A stretch of 64,000 nt of DNA from positions 1 to 64,000 of the forward strand of contig NZ_JAIHOM010000004.1 of assembly GCF_026130165.1 (NCBI RefSeq). Reading direction: 5' to 3'. The position numbers were made by a program, and so were the translations under genes. The notes under the pieces are model-generated. The model was not told the origin of the DNA, made no database searches, and worked only from the letters and a program-made list of their open reading frames with translations. Shown here piece by piece: positions 44,591-54,379 of this stretch. Each line of letters starts with the position of its first letter. Within the stretch, counting starts at the first letter, position 1. This stretch comes from Spirulina subsalsa FACHB-351 (lineage in GTDB: Bacteria > Cyanobacteriota > Cyanobacteriia > Cyanobacteriales > Spirulinaceae).

Positions 44591-46129
44591 ATGACCCATT
44601 CACCCCTCCCCGCTTGTTGGTGTGCGGATGCAAACCTTCAAGCGTCTTTATCAAAGCAGGATCTCGCCGCATGGCGAGACTATATTGCTTTGCAAGAGTT
44701 AGTGACTCGTTTACCCATTGTCATCTGGTTAATGAGTCCTGACTTAAAACAATTGTTCTATAAAAGTCCGGGTTGTGAGGTGTTATGGGATGTGCCGAGT
44801 TCCACGGAGACGGGATGTTTTTGGTTAACGGGGATTTTAGACGAGGATGCAGAACAAGTTACGTTTACCCAAGAACAGGCACTAGACAAGGGAATTCTCA
44901 AGGATACGGTAGAGTTAGAGTATCGCATGGTAGATCCCCAAAACCGGACGTGCTGGGTGTCGGTGCGGTTGTTTCCCATTCGGGATGCAGAGGGAAAAGT
45001 GGAGGGGGTGGCTGGGATTGGGGAAGATATTACCCAACGGAAAAATACGGAAGATGCCTTAAAGTATATTATCCATCAACAGACCTTAGTGAATGCGATC
45101 GCCCAACGCATTCGCCGCTCCTTGGAAATCGAGGCGATTCTAGAGACAACGGTGCAGGAAGTGCAAAATCTCTTGCTGTGCGATCGCGCTTTTCTCTACC
45201 GTTTAGACTTTGATTGGAGTGGGACAGTGGTAGTAGAAGCACTCCGTTCCCCCGATTATTCCCTCCTCGGACGACGACTCACCGATACAGAATTCATCGC
45301 CAACTATGTAGAACTGTACCAAAAAGGACGGATTCATGTAGTGGATGATGTACGGCAGTCCAATTTATCGGAGTGTTATATTCACTGGCTCACGGATTTA
45401 CAAGTGCGTGCTAATTTGGTGGTGCCAGTGCTGCATGATGAGGAATTGTGGGGAATGTTAGTGGTGCAGGAATGCGAACAACCCCGCTCTTGGCAAGCCT
45501 TCGAGATAGAATTATTACAGCAGTTAGCCGTCCAAGTTGCGATCGCCATCCAACAAGCCGAACTGTTAGAAGAACTCAAAACCACCAACACTGAACTCCA
45601 ACAACTCGCCACCCTAGACAGCTTAACCCAAGTAGGAAATCGTCGCTGTTTTGATGAAGCACTCCCCCAAGAATGGGAGAAAATGGCCCTATCTCAGGCT
45701 TACCTCAGCTTAGTGCTAGTCGATGTAGACTTCTTTAAAGCCTACAATGACACCTATGGTCATCCAGCCGGAGATGAGTGTTTACGCACCGTCGCCCAAA
45801 CCCTACGCACGGCTGTTAAGCGGTCTACAGACCTCGTAACACGCTACGGAGGGGAAGAATTTGCCATTTTACTCCCCCATACCGATGCGAACGGAGCCGT
45901 TCAAGTGGCCGGGGAAATTCTCTCCCGAGTGCGAAAACTCAAAATTCCCCATTGTCAATCGAAGGTTAGCAACCATATCACCGTCAGCGTGGGAATTATC
46001 ACCACTATTCCCCATCCCGGACTCTCCTATGAGGATTTCGTCAAACGAGGGGATCAGGCACTCTATGAAGCCAAACACCAAGGACGAGATCGGATGATTT
46101 TCGCCGAATATCCCGAGTTTTTAGCGTGA
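44591..46129 (+). CDS. PAS-GAF-GGDEF diguanylate cyclase
   Basis: A 512-residue cytosolic protein: PAS with PAC (about 35-150), GAF (about 170-325), GGDEF (about 340-510). The active site is TRYGGEEFAILLPH with the I-site RSTD just before it, so it is predicted to synthesise cyclic di-GMP with feedback inhibition. The GAF has a CDRAFLYRLDF segment as in phytochrome-like GAFs, without a clear bilin cysteine. A ComFB-type protein lies 1 kb downstream, and a cyclic di-nucleotide link is possible. Confidence 0.92.
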   Translation: MTHSPLPACWCADANLQASLSKQDLAAWRDYIALQELVTRLPIVIWLMSPDLKQLFYKSPGCEVLWDVPSSTETGCFWLTGILDEDAEQVTFTQEQALDKGILKDTVELEYRMVDPQNRTCWVSVRLFPIRDAEGKVEGVAGIGEDITQRKNTEDALKYIIHQQTLVNAIAQRIRRSLEIEAILETTVQEVQNLLLCDRAFLYRLDFDWSGTVVVEALRSPDYSLLGRRLTDTEFIANYVELYQKGRIHVVDDVRQSNLSECYIHWLTDLQVRANLVVPVLHDEELWGMLVVQECEQPRSWQAFEIELLQQLAVQVAIAIQQAELLEELKTTNTELQQLATLDSLTQVGNRRCFDEALPQEWEKMALSQAYLSLVLVDVDFFKAYNDTYGHPAGDECLRTVAQTLRTAVKRSTDLVTRYGGEEFAILLPHTDANGAVQVAGEILSRVRKLKIPHCQSKVSNHITVSVGIITTIPHPGLSYEDFVKRGDQALYEAKHQGRDRMIFAEYPEFLA

Positions 46130-46145
46130 AAACTCGGGCCTGCTC

Positions 46146-46264
46146 CTACCAGGGGGAACCAATCATGGTAAAAGCACTCCAGTAGTAGGGATGGGTTAAT
46201 TCGCGATCGCCTAAAGCGACTAACTCCGGTGTTAAGGGAAAAGTCCCCGTCGGAGTCACCAACT
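46146..46264 (-). pseudogene. C-terminal fragment of a CHAT-domain protein
   Basis: The minus strand reads LVTPTGTFPLTPELVALG, then DRELTHPYYWSAFTMIGSPW and a stop. HPYYWSAF(T/I)xIG is the characteristic end of cyanobacterial CHAT-domain (caspase-like) proteins. The rest of the gene is missing; upstream a TnpB fragment abuts it in another frame. Confidence 0.75.
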
Positions 46265-46280
46265 GACCCCTCTCTATCGG

Positions 46281-46380
46281 TTCTTCCCACCGTATTTGGC
46301 AATACTATGCCGAGCATTTCTAAGCCTTTGGCTAAGATGTTTATCGCGGCATTATGGTCTCGATTAACAAACTCCGCGTA
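46281..46380 (-). pseudogene. tnpB: TnpB C-terminal fragment (minus strand)
   Basis: The minus strand reads NRDHNAAINILAKGLEMLGI, then VLPNTVGRTDREG. The first part is the conserved zinc-ribbon end of TnpB. It starts at 46380, exactly where a second TnpB fragment begins on the plus strand. Confidence 0.75.
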
Positions 46381-46556
46381 GAAGATAGAGATATTAACGC
46401 CGCTATCAATATTTTAAACAAGGGACTAAGTACCGCTGGGCAAACGGGAACTTACGCTTGGGGAGAGATTCCCTCTGGCTTGGTTGGATACGTCCTGCCA
46501 AGTTAAGGAAACTCGTTGAACCAAGAATCCCTCGCTTTTAGCGATGGGAGTGTCAA
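46381..46556 (+). pseudogene. tnpB: TnpB C-terminal fragment with right end (plus strand)
   Basis: EDRDINAAINILNKGLSTAG, then QTGTYAWGEIPSGLVGYVLP, an in-frame TAA at 46504, and a tail SLNQESLAFSDGSVN. The last 33 bases are the right-end hairpin CCCTCGC/GCGATGGG followed by TGTCAA (46551-46556). The TnpB is of a different subfamily from the minus-strand piece. Confidence 0.8.
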
Positions 46557-46690
46557 TCCAACTGGGGAATCAAAATTTTATCGCAGGTCTTGGGGCGGGT
46601 ATTCTTTGGACTCCCCTGCAAAATTTAGAAATCCGTACTTTGCTGTTTGCTGCGCTATCCTATAAAGGATCAAAACACAATAAGAATATA
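46557..46690 (+). pseudogene. ShlB/FhaC-type transporter fragment
   Basis: Immediately after the IS end the frame reads QLGNQNFIAGLGAGILWTPL, then QNLEIR, the beta-barrel end typical of two-partner-secretion transporters (ShlB/FhaC) of cyanobacteria. The match then fades, perhaps by a frameshift. Only about 26 residues are convincing. Confidence 0.45.
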
Positions 46691-47127
46691 TACTTATTTT
46701 CACCCCATTACCTCTCAAAACATAATCGGTAATCTAGAGTTACATGATCACGATTTTAAACAACTAACAATAAGCAATTGACTGAAACCCATGTTAAAAC
46801 AACGACTAACGACTTTGGATTATGCCATTTTCTGTTAGATTATCCCTAGAGCAGTCTTTTGTGAATCACAATCCTCGGCACATAAATGTATTCCCTCACA
46901 CCTTTTAGAAAACTAAATATTGCGTTCAGATTTGCGCGCATCATGGTCTATAATAGGGCGTAACTGCTCCAGTCTTTATGCAGGGTAGGCAAACTTACTG
47001 AGATAAGTTGATTGGGACAAGTTGATTGGTCAATATTTGTTAATCAATATTGATTAATCAATCTTCTATGAACTCAAAGTCTACGAACTCAAAGCAGTGG
47101 GTAGGAACTCATAACAGGAAGATAAGC
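46691..47127. other. Spacer upstream of ComFB-type gene
   Basis: AT-rich, with repeated TTGATTGG/ATTGATTAATCAAT blocks at 47010-47065 that form inverted and direct repeats; they could be operator sites. ATGGTCTATAATAGGG (46943-46958) contains a TATAAT promoter-like hexamer. No gene seen. Confidence 0.4.
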
Positions 47128-47448
47128 ATGAGCAAAAACTTAGTCAACTTGACACTCCTACAAGTTGAAGAAGAGATGGATCACATCCTAGCAGAACAGC
47201 CCGATCATATTCAAAGAGAATTTATTCGCCGCGATTTATTTCCTGATTTAACTGCTTACGTTTTGAGTCGAGTTCCGAATTTTTACATGGTGTGTGATCA
47301 AGGTCAAGGAAAATCTTTAAAAACCCATCTGATTCATGAGTCAGCAGAACGCCAACTGGCTAGAGAGTCTACTATTCTCAACGGCATTTATTATGTTTTG
47401 GAAAAGAGTCAACATCGCCAACGGAAGAAAGAAAAGGTGATGGTTTAG
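47128..47448 (+). CDS. ComFB-type (late competence) protein, putative cyclic di-nucleotide receptor
   Basis: A 106-residue protein from ATG 47128 (MSKNLVNLTLLQVEEEM), which has a good AGGAAG ribosome site. The block FPDLTAYVLSRVPNFYMV fits the ComFB family, some of whose cyanobacterial members bind c-di-GMP or c-di-AMP and control motility or competence. The longer starts at 47050 and 47068 add a repeat-like leader. The C-terminus is basic and disordered. The match is judged from memory, so confidence is moderate. Confidence 0.6.
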   Translation: MSKNLVNLTLLQVEEEMDHILAEQPDHIQREFIRRDLFPDLTAYVLSRVPNFYMVCDQGQGKSLKTHLIHESAERQLARESTILNGIYYVLEKSQHRQRKKEKVMV

Positions 47449-47501
47449 GCGATTATTGCTTAGGGAATAGGCAAGAGTTTTGACTGTTCCCTGTTCCCGA
47501 T

Positions 47502-49742
47502 TTATTGCACAATTTGCCGCATATAATCCCGCCATAATTGGGCCGCTTGACCACTACTTCCCCGAGTGGGGGAGTTGTCATCGTTACCTAACCAAATGCC
47601 TGTCACTAAATGTTGACGGGGGACATAACCAATGAACCACAAATCCACATTGCGATCGGTGGTTCCGGTTTTGCCCGCTTCTCCTTGTCCGATGGCCGCA
47701 CGTCCTCCAGTGCCTCCTTGGATGACACCCCGTAATAGATTGTGCATGGTTTGGGCGATCGCACCACTAATCACTTGTTGGTTTCCATCCCCATCCCGTT
47801 CCCCATCTTGGGAGAAATCATACATCACCCGACAAGTTTGGAAATCTTGGTCATCTTCGCAGTCACTACTATCTAGAATTCGGCGAATCGTGTGGGGGCG
47901 ATTCCACACCCCATTATTGGCAAATACGGCATAGGCCCCCGTCATTTCCAGCACATTGACCTCACTTTCCCCCAACACTAATCCGGGGGAAGGATTGAGT
48001 TTAGACGTAATGCCTAGCCGTTGGGCCATGCGGATCATATTGTCCATCCCCGCATCTTGAGCAATGCGAATGGCGATCGCATTTTCCGACTGCGCCATCC
48101 CGTGATAAAAATTCGCACCCTCCCCCGCCGTCCGTTCACAGCCTCGATACCGTTGCCCCCGCCACGTCACCGGAGCGCAAGAATAGACCTTACTCGGCGA
48201 AATCCCCCGTTCCAACGCCGCCGCATAGGCAAACACCTTAAACGTCGATCCCGGCTGACGTTGGGCTTGAGTCGCCCGGTTAAATTGACTCTGGGCATAA
48301 CTCACCCCCCCCACCAGGGCCAACACCTCCCCATTGCGACCATCCAACGTCACAATCGCCCCTTGCCTAAAATTTAACCGTCCCCCATCCCGTTCCACCA
48401 TTTGCCGCAAAGACTCCTCCGCCTTCGCCTGCTTATTGAGATCCAGCGCCGTCTCAATCACAAAATTCCCCTCTCGCGCCACCTCCGGAAACAGACGATT
48501 TAACTCCCGCAACACCTGACCATAATAATAGGGAGCCACCGATTGAGATAACGCCTCTCGCGCCCTCGGACTCACCTGAATCCGGGATCTCCGCGCTTGA
48601 CTCGCCTCCTCCTCCGAAATCATCCCCAACTGCGCCATCCGACTAATCACCCGGTCCCGCAACTGCACCGCCGTCCGATAATCCTGCACCGGATTATAGG
48701 CATTGGGCGCAGGCAAAATCGCCACCAGCGCCGCCGCCTCCGCCACCGTCAAATCCGCCGCCGACTTATCAAAATAAAACCGTGCCGCATCCTCAAAGCC
48801 ATAACTTCCCACCCCCAAATAAACCCGATTCAAATAAGTCCGCAACAACTCATTTTTGCTGTAAAACGTCTCCAACTTCAACGCCACAATCGCCTCGCGC
48901 ACCTTGCGCCCCGCCGTATTCGACCGCCCCACATACTCCGGAAACAAACTACGCGCCAACTGTTGCGTGACCGTACTTCCCCCTTGACGAATTCCCTGCC
49001 GTTGCACATTAATCAACACTGCCCGGAAAATCCCCAAAGGATCTACCCCCGGATGCCAATAAAAGCGGCTATCCTCCGAAGCAATCACCGCCTTGGGCAA
49101 ATAGGGCGAAAAATCCGATAAACGGTCAAACTCCCGATGGGCTTCTGTCCGCAAGGGCATCAAAGGCGTTTGCCCATCCCGAGCATAAACCGCCACCGGA
49201 CCCTGCACCCCCAAGGGTAGAGGATAGATGGGAATTTTCGTCCACTCCCACAAAATCGCCGCCGTAATTAATCCCGTCATCCCCGCCACCCCATACAAAC
49301 CATAGCGCAGCCCCCGCACCCATAACGGCGGAGGATTATGATATTGCAAGCGCACCCCATTGGCCAACTCCGGCGGCCCCAGGGTAATAATATCCCCGTG
49401 ACGCAATTCTAGGGAGGTTAGACGACGTTTGCCCAAATAAATCCCATTGGTGGAGTGTTCATCCTTCAGCACAAATTGGCGGGGATGTTTCGGGTCCCGA
49501 CTCACCGATAAATGAACCTGACTGACTACCCCATTGCGCACCACAATATCACTGGACCGGGAACTGCGCCCCAAGGTGTACTTATCCCCCACCAATTTAT
49601 AGGTTTCCGCATGGTCTGCATCGGCATCCTGTACCCACAATTCTGGCACTCGTGCATTAGGACGAAGCGCTAAAACCGTATTTAACCGTTGAACCACTTG
49701 GGTCGCAATACGACTGAGTTGGGTAGGAGGAGGGCTAGTCAT
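47502..49742 (-). CDS. FHA domain fused to class A penicillin-binding protein
   Basis: A 746-residue protein. N-terminal FHA domain (about 40-120; YTLGRSSRSSDI, VSQVHLSV, STNGIYL) that should bind phosphothreonine, one membrane segment (about 150-170), then glycosyltransferase 51 (about 205-385; EDSRFYWHPGVDPLGIFRA and RQGGSTVTQQLARSLF) and transpeptidase (about 430-740) with SXXK in GSTFK, SEN and KTGTTD. It polymerises and cross-links peptidoglycan. The FHA part suggests control by the Hanks kinases of this genome (inference). It follows lspA after 58 bases. Confidence 0.95.
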   Translation of the reverse strand: MTSPPPTQLSRIATQVVQRLNTVLALRPNARVPELWVQDADADHAETYKLVGDKYTLGRSSRSSDIVVRNGVVSQVHLSVSRDPKHPRQFVLKDEHSTNGIYLGKRRLTSLELRHGDIITLGPPELANGVRLQYHNPPPLWVRGLRYGLYGVAGMTGLITAAILWEWTKIPIYPLPLGVQGPVAVYARDGQTPLMPLRTEAHREFDRLSDFSPYLPKAVIASEDSRFYWHPGVDPLGIFRAVLINVQRQGIRQGGSTVTQQLARSLFPEYVGRSNTAGRKVREAIVALKLETFYSKNELLRTYLNRVYLGVGSYGFEDAARFYFDKSAADLTVAEAAALVAILPAPNAYNPVQDYRTAVQLRDRVISRMAQLGMISEEEASQARRSRIQVSPRAREALSQSVAPYYYGQVLRELNRLFPEVAREGNFVIETALDLNKQAKAEESLRQMVERDGGRLNFRQGAIVTLDGRNGEVLALVGGVSYAQSQFNRATQAQRQPGSTFKVFAYAAALERGISPSKVYSCAPVTWRGQRYRGCERTAGEGANFYHGMAQSENAIAIRIAQDAGMDNMIRMAQRLGITSKLNPSPGLVLGESEVNVLEMTGAYAVFANNGVWNRPHTIRRILDSSDCEDDQDFQTCRVMYDFSQDGERDGDGNQQVISGAIAQTMHNLLRGVIQGGTGGRAAIGQGEAGKTGTTDRNVDLWFIGYVPRQHLVTGIWLGNDDNSPTRGSSGQAAQLWRDYMRQIVQ

Positions 49743-49800
49743 AAGTCAATTCGGTAGGATATGAGTAGAGATTGAGCAGAATGGAGATTAGCAATCTTAA

Positions 49801-50289
49801 CTAACTTCTGAGATGAGAGGGAGAACGGAACATGGCATAGAGTAAACAGACAATTCCTATGTTAATAAACACATCCGCCAAATTAAAAACGGGGAACTGG
49901 ATTAAACGGAAATCTAGAAAATCAATCACATAACTATATAAGAACCGACAAACCCCATTGCCAATGGCACCGGCGAGGATAAATCCATAACCTAACTGTT
50001 CCGCCAATCGGAGGGGGGGACTGTACCAAGCAAAGAGCATTAACCCCACACTAACCCCCAAGGACAGCCAACGTAACCAGTCCGCCCCCCCGGTAAAGAG
50101 GCTAAACGCCGCCCCACTATTGGTAACATAGGTGAAGTGAAAAATTCCGGGCAGAATAGGAATAGTATCGAATTCTTGGGCAAAGGTACTTGTTACCCAG
50201 TTTTTAGTCAGTTGGTCGAGTAAGAGTCCCACCAGTGCGGCGAGCCAAAACCAGCGATTGACTGCCAATCTTCTACGTCGCTGCTTCAT
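49801..50289 (-). CDS. lspA: Lipoprotein signal peptidase II
   Basis: A 162-residue membrane protein with four hydrophobic segments, the family motifs NSGAAFSLF and FNLADVFINIG, and the two catalytic Asp residues in VIDFLDF and NLADV. It removes signal peptides of prolipoproteins. No bioY or rluD neighbour is present; the next gene in the same direction is the FHA-PBP, which may share its transcript. Confidence 0.95.
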   Translation of the reverse strand: MKQRRRRLAVNRWFWLAALVGLLLDQLTKNWVTSTFAQEFDTIPILPGIFHFTYVTNSGAAFSLFTGGADWLRWLSLGVSVGLMLFAWYSPPLRLAEQLGYGFILAGAIGNGVCRFLYSYVIDFLDFRLIQFPVFNLADVFINIGIVCLLYAMFRSPSHLRS

Positions 50290-51134
<845 letters not shown>

Positions 51135-51205
51135 AGCTAGGCAAGACGGTTTAAAATAGGGTATACTAAATCGGTTGTCACTTGACTGTCACCTGACGAC
51201 GACTT

Positions 51206-51279
51206 CGGGATGTAGCGCAGCTTGGTAGCGCGCCTGCTTTGGGAGCAGGATGTCGCAGGTTCAAATCCTGTCATCCCGA
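51206..51279 (+). tRNA. tRNA-Pro(UGG)
   Basis: A 74-base cloverleaf: acceptor CGGGATG with CATCCCG, D-stem AGCGCAGCTTGGTAGCGC, anticodon stem CCTGC-TTTGGGA-GCAGG with anticodon TGG, T-arm CGCAGGTTCAAATCCTGT. Confidence 0.97.
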
Positions 51280-51369
51280 TTTAAGTTAAACCTTTGCTAT
51301 ATACCTTTGCTATATATAGGTTTTAAGTATACTGGTAATCTGGTAGAGCAGCCACAAGGAGTCATGATC

Positions 51370-51405
51370 TTGACATCCGCCCCGCCGTAAACGGACGGGG
51401 ATTCC
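51370..51405 (-). repeat. Solo end hairpin, TGTCAA type
   Basis: On the minus strand GGAATCCCCGTCCGTTTAC, then GGCGGGGCGGATGTCAA. A near-textbook IS200/IS605-like right end without a transposase gene, between two tRNA genes. Confidence 0.7.
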
Positions 51406-51454
51406 ATCTATTTCAACAGGTCAAAAAATAATTTGCTCTTGTTTTCCCTTATTA

Positions 51455-51525
51455 AGCGGGTGAGGGGAATCGAACCCCTATTATTAGCTTGGAAGGCTAA
51501 AGTTTTACCACTAAACTACACCCGC
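51455..51525 (-). tRNA. tRNA-Gly(UCC)
   Basis: A 71-base cloverleaf on the minus strand: acceptor GCGGGTG with CACCCGC, anticodon loop CTTCCAA with anticodon TCC, and T-loop GGTTCGATTCC. Confidence 0.97.
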
Positions 51526-51598
51526 AGTTTTTCCACCGAGTTATCACTGTAGCACAGGACTGAGTAGAAAACAACCCCTAATGCTCAATAGATATTTA

Positions 51599-51634
51599 GG
51601 GTCTGCTGAAAAAACCCAACGCTAGACTCAACAA
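51599..51634 (+). repeat. Dispersed repeat, copy C
   Basis: GGGTCTGCTGAAAAAACCC then AACGCTAGACTCAACAA, matching copies A (155-190, minus) and B (35791-35823). Twenty bases later a TTCAC-type end hairpin begins. Confidence 0.7.
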
Positions 51635-51657
51635 ACCCTATGTAAAAAAGATTGCCG

Positions 51658-51695
51658 GGAATTGCCCATCCCGCCAGTGGAGTGGGGGAGTTCAC
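51658..51695 (+). repeat. Solo end hairpin, TTCAC type
   Basis: GGAATTGCCCATCCCGCC, then AGTGGAGTGGGGGAGTTCAC. Same plan as 13573-13609. Confidence 0.55.
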
Positions 51696-51761
51696 AGGCG
51701 AGTATGGCGATGCAACCAAGCCATTCCCGTCATGTTGGGGATGGCTTGGTTGCCCTGACTT

Positions 51762-51983
51762 TTATCCAGAATTAACCCACTCGTACAGTTCTAAGGCTTC
51801 TGGGGAGCAGCTATGACAACCACCACATTTTTTAGTTTCCAGTTGGCGTACTCGTCCTTTACGCACCAGTTGACTCAGCATTCCCCGCAGGGCATCGGGA
51901 GCGATCGCAAAGTGGCAGGAAAGTTCGTCTAAGGTGGTGGTTTTGTGCTGGCGTAGATATTGCTGTAACTCGGTTAAAATCAT
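51762..51983 (-). CDS. feoC: FeoC-like [Fe-S]-sensing regulator
   Basis: A 73-residue winged-helix protein with the C-terminal cysteines KCGGCHSC, the FeoC pattern. FeoC is thought to modulate FeoB stability or activity through a redox-labile Fe-S cluster. It is the last gene of the feoA-feoB-feoC unit, 15 bases behind feoB. Confidence 0.85.
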   Translation of the reverse strand: MILTELQQYLRQHKTTTLDELSCHFAIAPDALRGMLSQLVRKGRVRQLETKKCGGCHSCSPEALELYEWVNSG

Positions 51984-51998
51984 CGCTTGGGTCTCCGC

Positions 51999-54368
51999 CT
52001 AAGATTGCAGTGCTTGATTATTTTGTCTATTGGGGTTGACCTTGGATTTAACGCGATGACTGCGGCTATAGTGGCTCAAGGCGACTAATGTTCCGAACAG
52101 GCTCAGGATTAGGGCAACAATCCAAGCACTGGAACTCAGAGGATGTTCAGTCAAGGTCATGGACTGGTAATAGAACACCGCCACCCAATAACCGAGTCCT
52201 GTAGTCCAAGCGGCAACAAAGATCGTCCAGCCGAGATTGGTTTCCCGATAAACTGCCGCCGTAGCTGCAACACAGGGGAAATACAACAGCACAAATAGCA
52301 AAAAGGCGATCGCCGCCGTGGTACTGCCAAACCGTTGAGACATTTGGCCAAAAGTAGTGTAATGGACTTCCTGAGTTTCGGCAGCCGTTTCTAGATCCCC
52401 GGTATCCCTCATAATACTCATGCCAACAGGGTCAAGCACCTGATCCGCCAAATCCGCTAAGTTCTCGGGAATACTGGCAAAGGCTTCGCCAATCTCCCCC
52501 CAAAAATCAAAGGCTTCTTCCGGCTCACCTGCACCCGCTTCTTGGGCCAGTTGAGTATAGAGAGAATCCATCGTTCCCACCATCACCTCTTTAGCAAAAA
52601 CCCCCGTAAACAACCCAACCGTTGCCGGCCAATTGTCCTGTTGAATGCCCATTGGGGTAAAGACCGGAGTCACAGTACGACTAAAAGCACTGAGAATCGA
52701 GTCTTGACTATCGTGTTTACCAAAAGAACCGTCTAAACCTACGGAGTTAATCAACCCGAGGATCAGCACCATAATCACGATCATTTTCCCGGCTTTGGTG
52801 ATAAAGGCTCTCAGCCGTTCCCAGCCCCGAATTAATACCCCTTTGACGGTCGGAATATGATAGGGGGGTAACTCCATGACAAATGGGGCAGCTTCTCCCT
52901 TAAACAGGGTATTTTTCATCACATATCCCGTAAAAATCGCGGCGAGAATGCCGATAATGTAGAGAACAAAAACAACGTTTTGTCCGTTTGTGGAGAAAAA
53001 GGCTGCACAGAATAGGGCATAGATGGGTAGACGGGCGCCACAAGACATAAAGGGATTCATGATAATGGTCATGAGGCGATCGCGCCGATTTTCTAAAGTC
53101 CGGGTGGCCATAATCCCCGGAATATTGCAGCCAAACCCGACCATCATCGGGACAAAAGACTTACCGGGCAGTCCAATGAACCGCATCAACCGATCCATCA
53201 CAAATGCTGCCCGGGCTAAATAGCCCGAGTCTTCCAAAATAGCCAAGAAGAGGAACAACAGACCAATTTGGGGGATAAAGGTTGAGGTGGTTTGAATGCC
53301 CCCACCTACACCATCGGCTAACAAACCCCTTAACCAACCCGGAGCATTAATTTGTTCTAACAGATGGCCGGTGCCACCGATAAAAATCGCGCCAACGCCA
53401 ATGTCGAAAAAGTCAATAAATGCGCCCCCGACATTAATCGCCACGAAAAACATGACATACATCACCAGCAGGAAGATCGGCAGGCCTAGCCAGCGATTGA
53501 GTACGACATGATCAATGCGATCGCTCATGGTTTGCGTCACCACATTGGTTCGTTCCATCACGTCATTTAACACTTGACGAATCCAGCTATAGCGACTGTC
53601 GGCAATCAACAAATCTGTATCTTCTGCCAAGGTTTGGTGAATGCGATGGCGGTGTTTGACAATCCGTCTCAGCAGGTCGTCACCCAATTCCGGCAGATGG
53701 CGGTCGTCATATTGCAATAAGTTAAGGGCAAACCAGCGAACATTGTGTGATGGCAGGTTTTGGGCTGACAACGTTGGCATCAAATCCTCTAAGGCTTCCT
53801 CGACCACAGGGGGATAGGCCACATAACTTTGAGGGGGGGTCGGGTCTGCTAGGACCCAAGCAATAGTATCACACAACTGAGTAACTCCCTTGCCTGTATG
53901 TGCTTCTAAAGCCACTACTGGGCAGTCCAATCGCTTAGATAGTTGGTCTGGGTCAATGCGAATTTGCCGATTTTTGGCTAAATCCATCATATTCAAGGCA
54001 ATAATCATGGGGATGCCCATTTCCATAATCTGGGTCGTCAGATACAGATTACGCTCTAAGTTAGAGGCATCAACAATGTTCACGATTAAGTCAGCTTCAT
54101 TAGAAACGAGATAATCTCTAGCCACCAATTCATCGAGTCCGGTGGTGGTTTCCCCCACATCAATGGAATAAACTCCGGGTAAATCCACCACGTTGATGGT
54201 GCAAGGTTGTTTAATATTTTTGCCTTGATAGCGATAACTGCCTTCTTTGCGTTCAACGGTGACACCCGGCCAGTTGCCTACTCGTTGATTTGCCCCGGTG
54301 AGGGCATTAAATACGGTGGTTTTCCCACAATTGGGATTCCCCACTAATCCGATAGTTTTTTTCAGCAT
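51999..54368 (-). CDS. feoB: Ferrous iron transporter FeoB
   Basis: A 789-residue inner-membrane Fe(II) transporter. The N-terminal G domain has G1 GNPNCGKTT, G2 WPGVTVERKEG, G3 VDLPGVYS and G4 NMMD. Eight or more membrane segments follow with the Gate-type motifs, for example FVPMMVGFGCNIPGIMATR (conserved Cys). The first 270 residues are cytosolic. A soluble loop lies around residues 610-680. It is cotranscribed with feoA (11 bases upstream) and feoC. Confidence 0.97.
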   Translation of the reverse strand: MLKKTIGLVGNPNCGKTTVFNALTGANQRVGNWPGVTVERKEGSYRYQGKNIKQPCTINVVDLPGVYSIDVGETTTGLDELVARDYLVSNEADLIVNIVDASNLERNLYLTTQIMEMGIPMIIALNMMDLAKNRQIRIDPDQLSKRLDCPVVALEAHTGKGVTQLCDTIAWVLADPTPPQSYVAYPPVVEEALEDLMPTLSAQNLPSHNVRWFALNLLQYDDRHLPELGDDLLRRIVKHRHRIHQTLAEDTDLLIADSRYSWIRQVLNDVMERTNVVTQTMSDRIDHVVLNRWLGLPIFLLVMYVMFFVAINVGGAFIDFFDIGVGAIFIGGTGHLLEQINAPGWLRGLLADGVGGGIQTTSTFIPQIGLLFLFLAILEDSGYLARAAFVMDRLMRFIGLPGKSFVPMMVGFGCNIPGIMATRTLENRRDRLMTIIMNPFMSCGARLPIYALFCAAFFSTNGQNVVFVLYIIGILAAIFTGYVMKNTLFKGEAAPFVMELPPYHIPTVKGVLIRGWERLRAFITKAGKMIVIMVLILGLINSVGLDGSFGKHDSQDSILSAFSRTVTPVFTPMGIQQDNWPATVGLFTGVFAKEVMVGTMDSLYTQLAQEAGAGEPEEAFDFWGEIGEAFASIPENLADLADQVLDPVGMSIMRDTGDLETAAETQEVHYTTFGQMSQRFGSTTAAIAFLLFVLLYFPCVAATAAVYRETNLGWTIFVAAWTTGLGYWVAVFYYQSMTLTEHPLSSSAWIVALILSLFGTLVALSHYSRSHRVKSKVNPNRQNNQALQS

Positions 54369-54379
54369 GATAATTACCC

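Noticed and set aside
48597-49121. 174-codon frame opposite the FHA-PBP gene
   Set aside because: Shadow of a real gene on the other strand; arginine- and histidine-rich by codon reversal.
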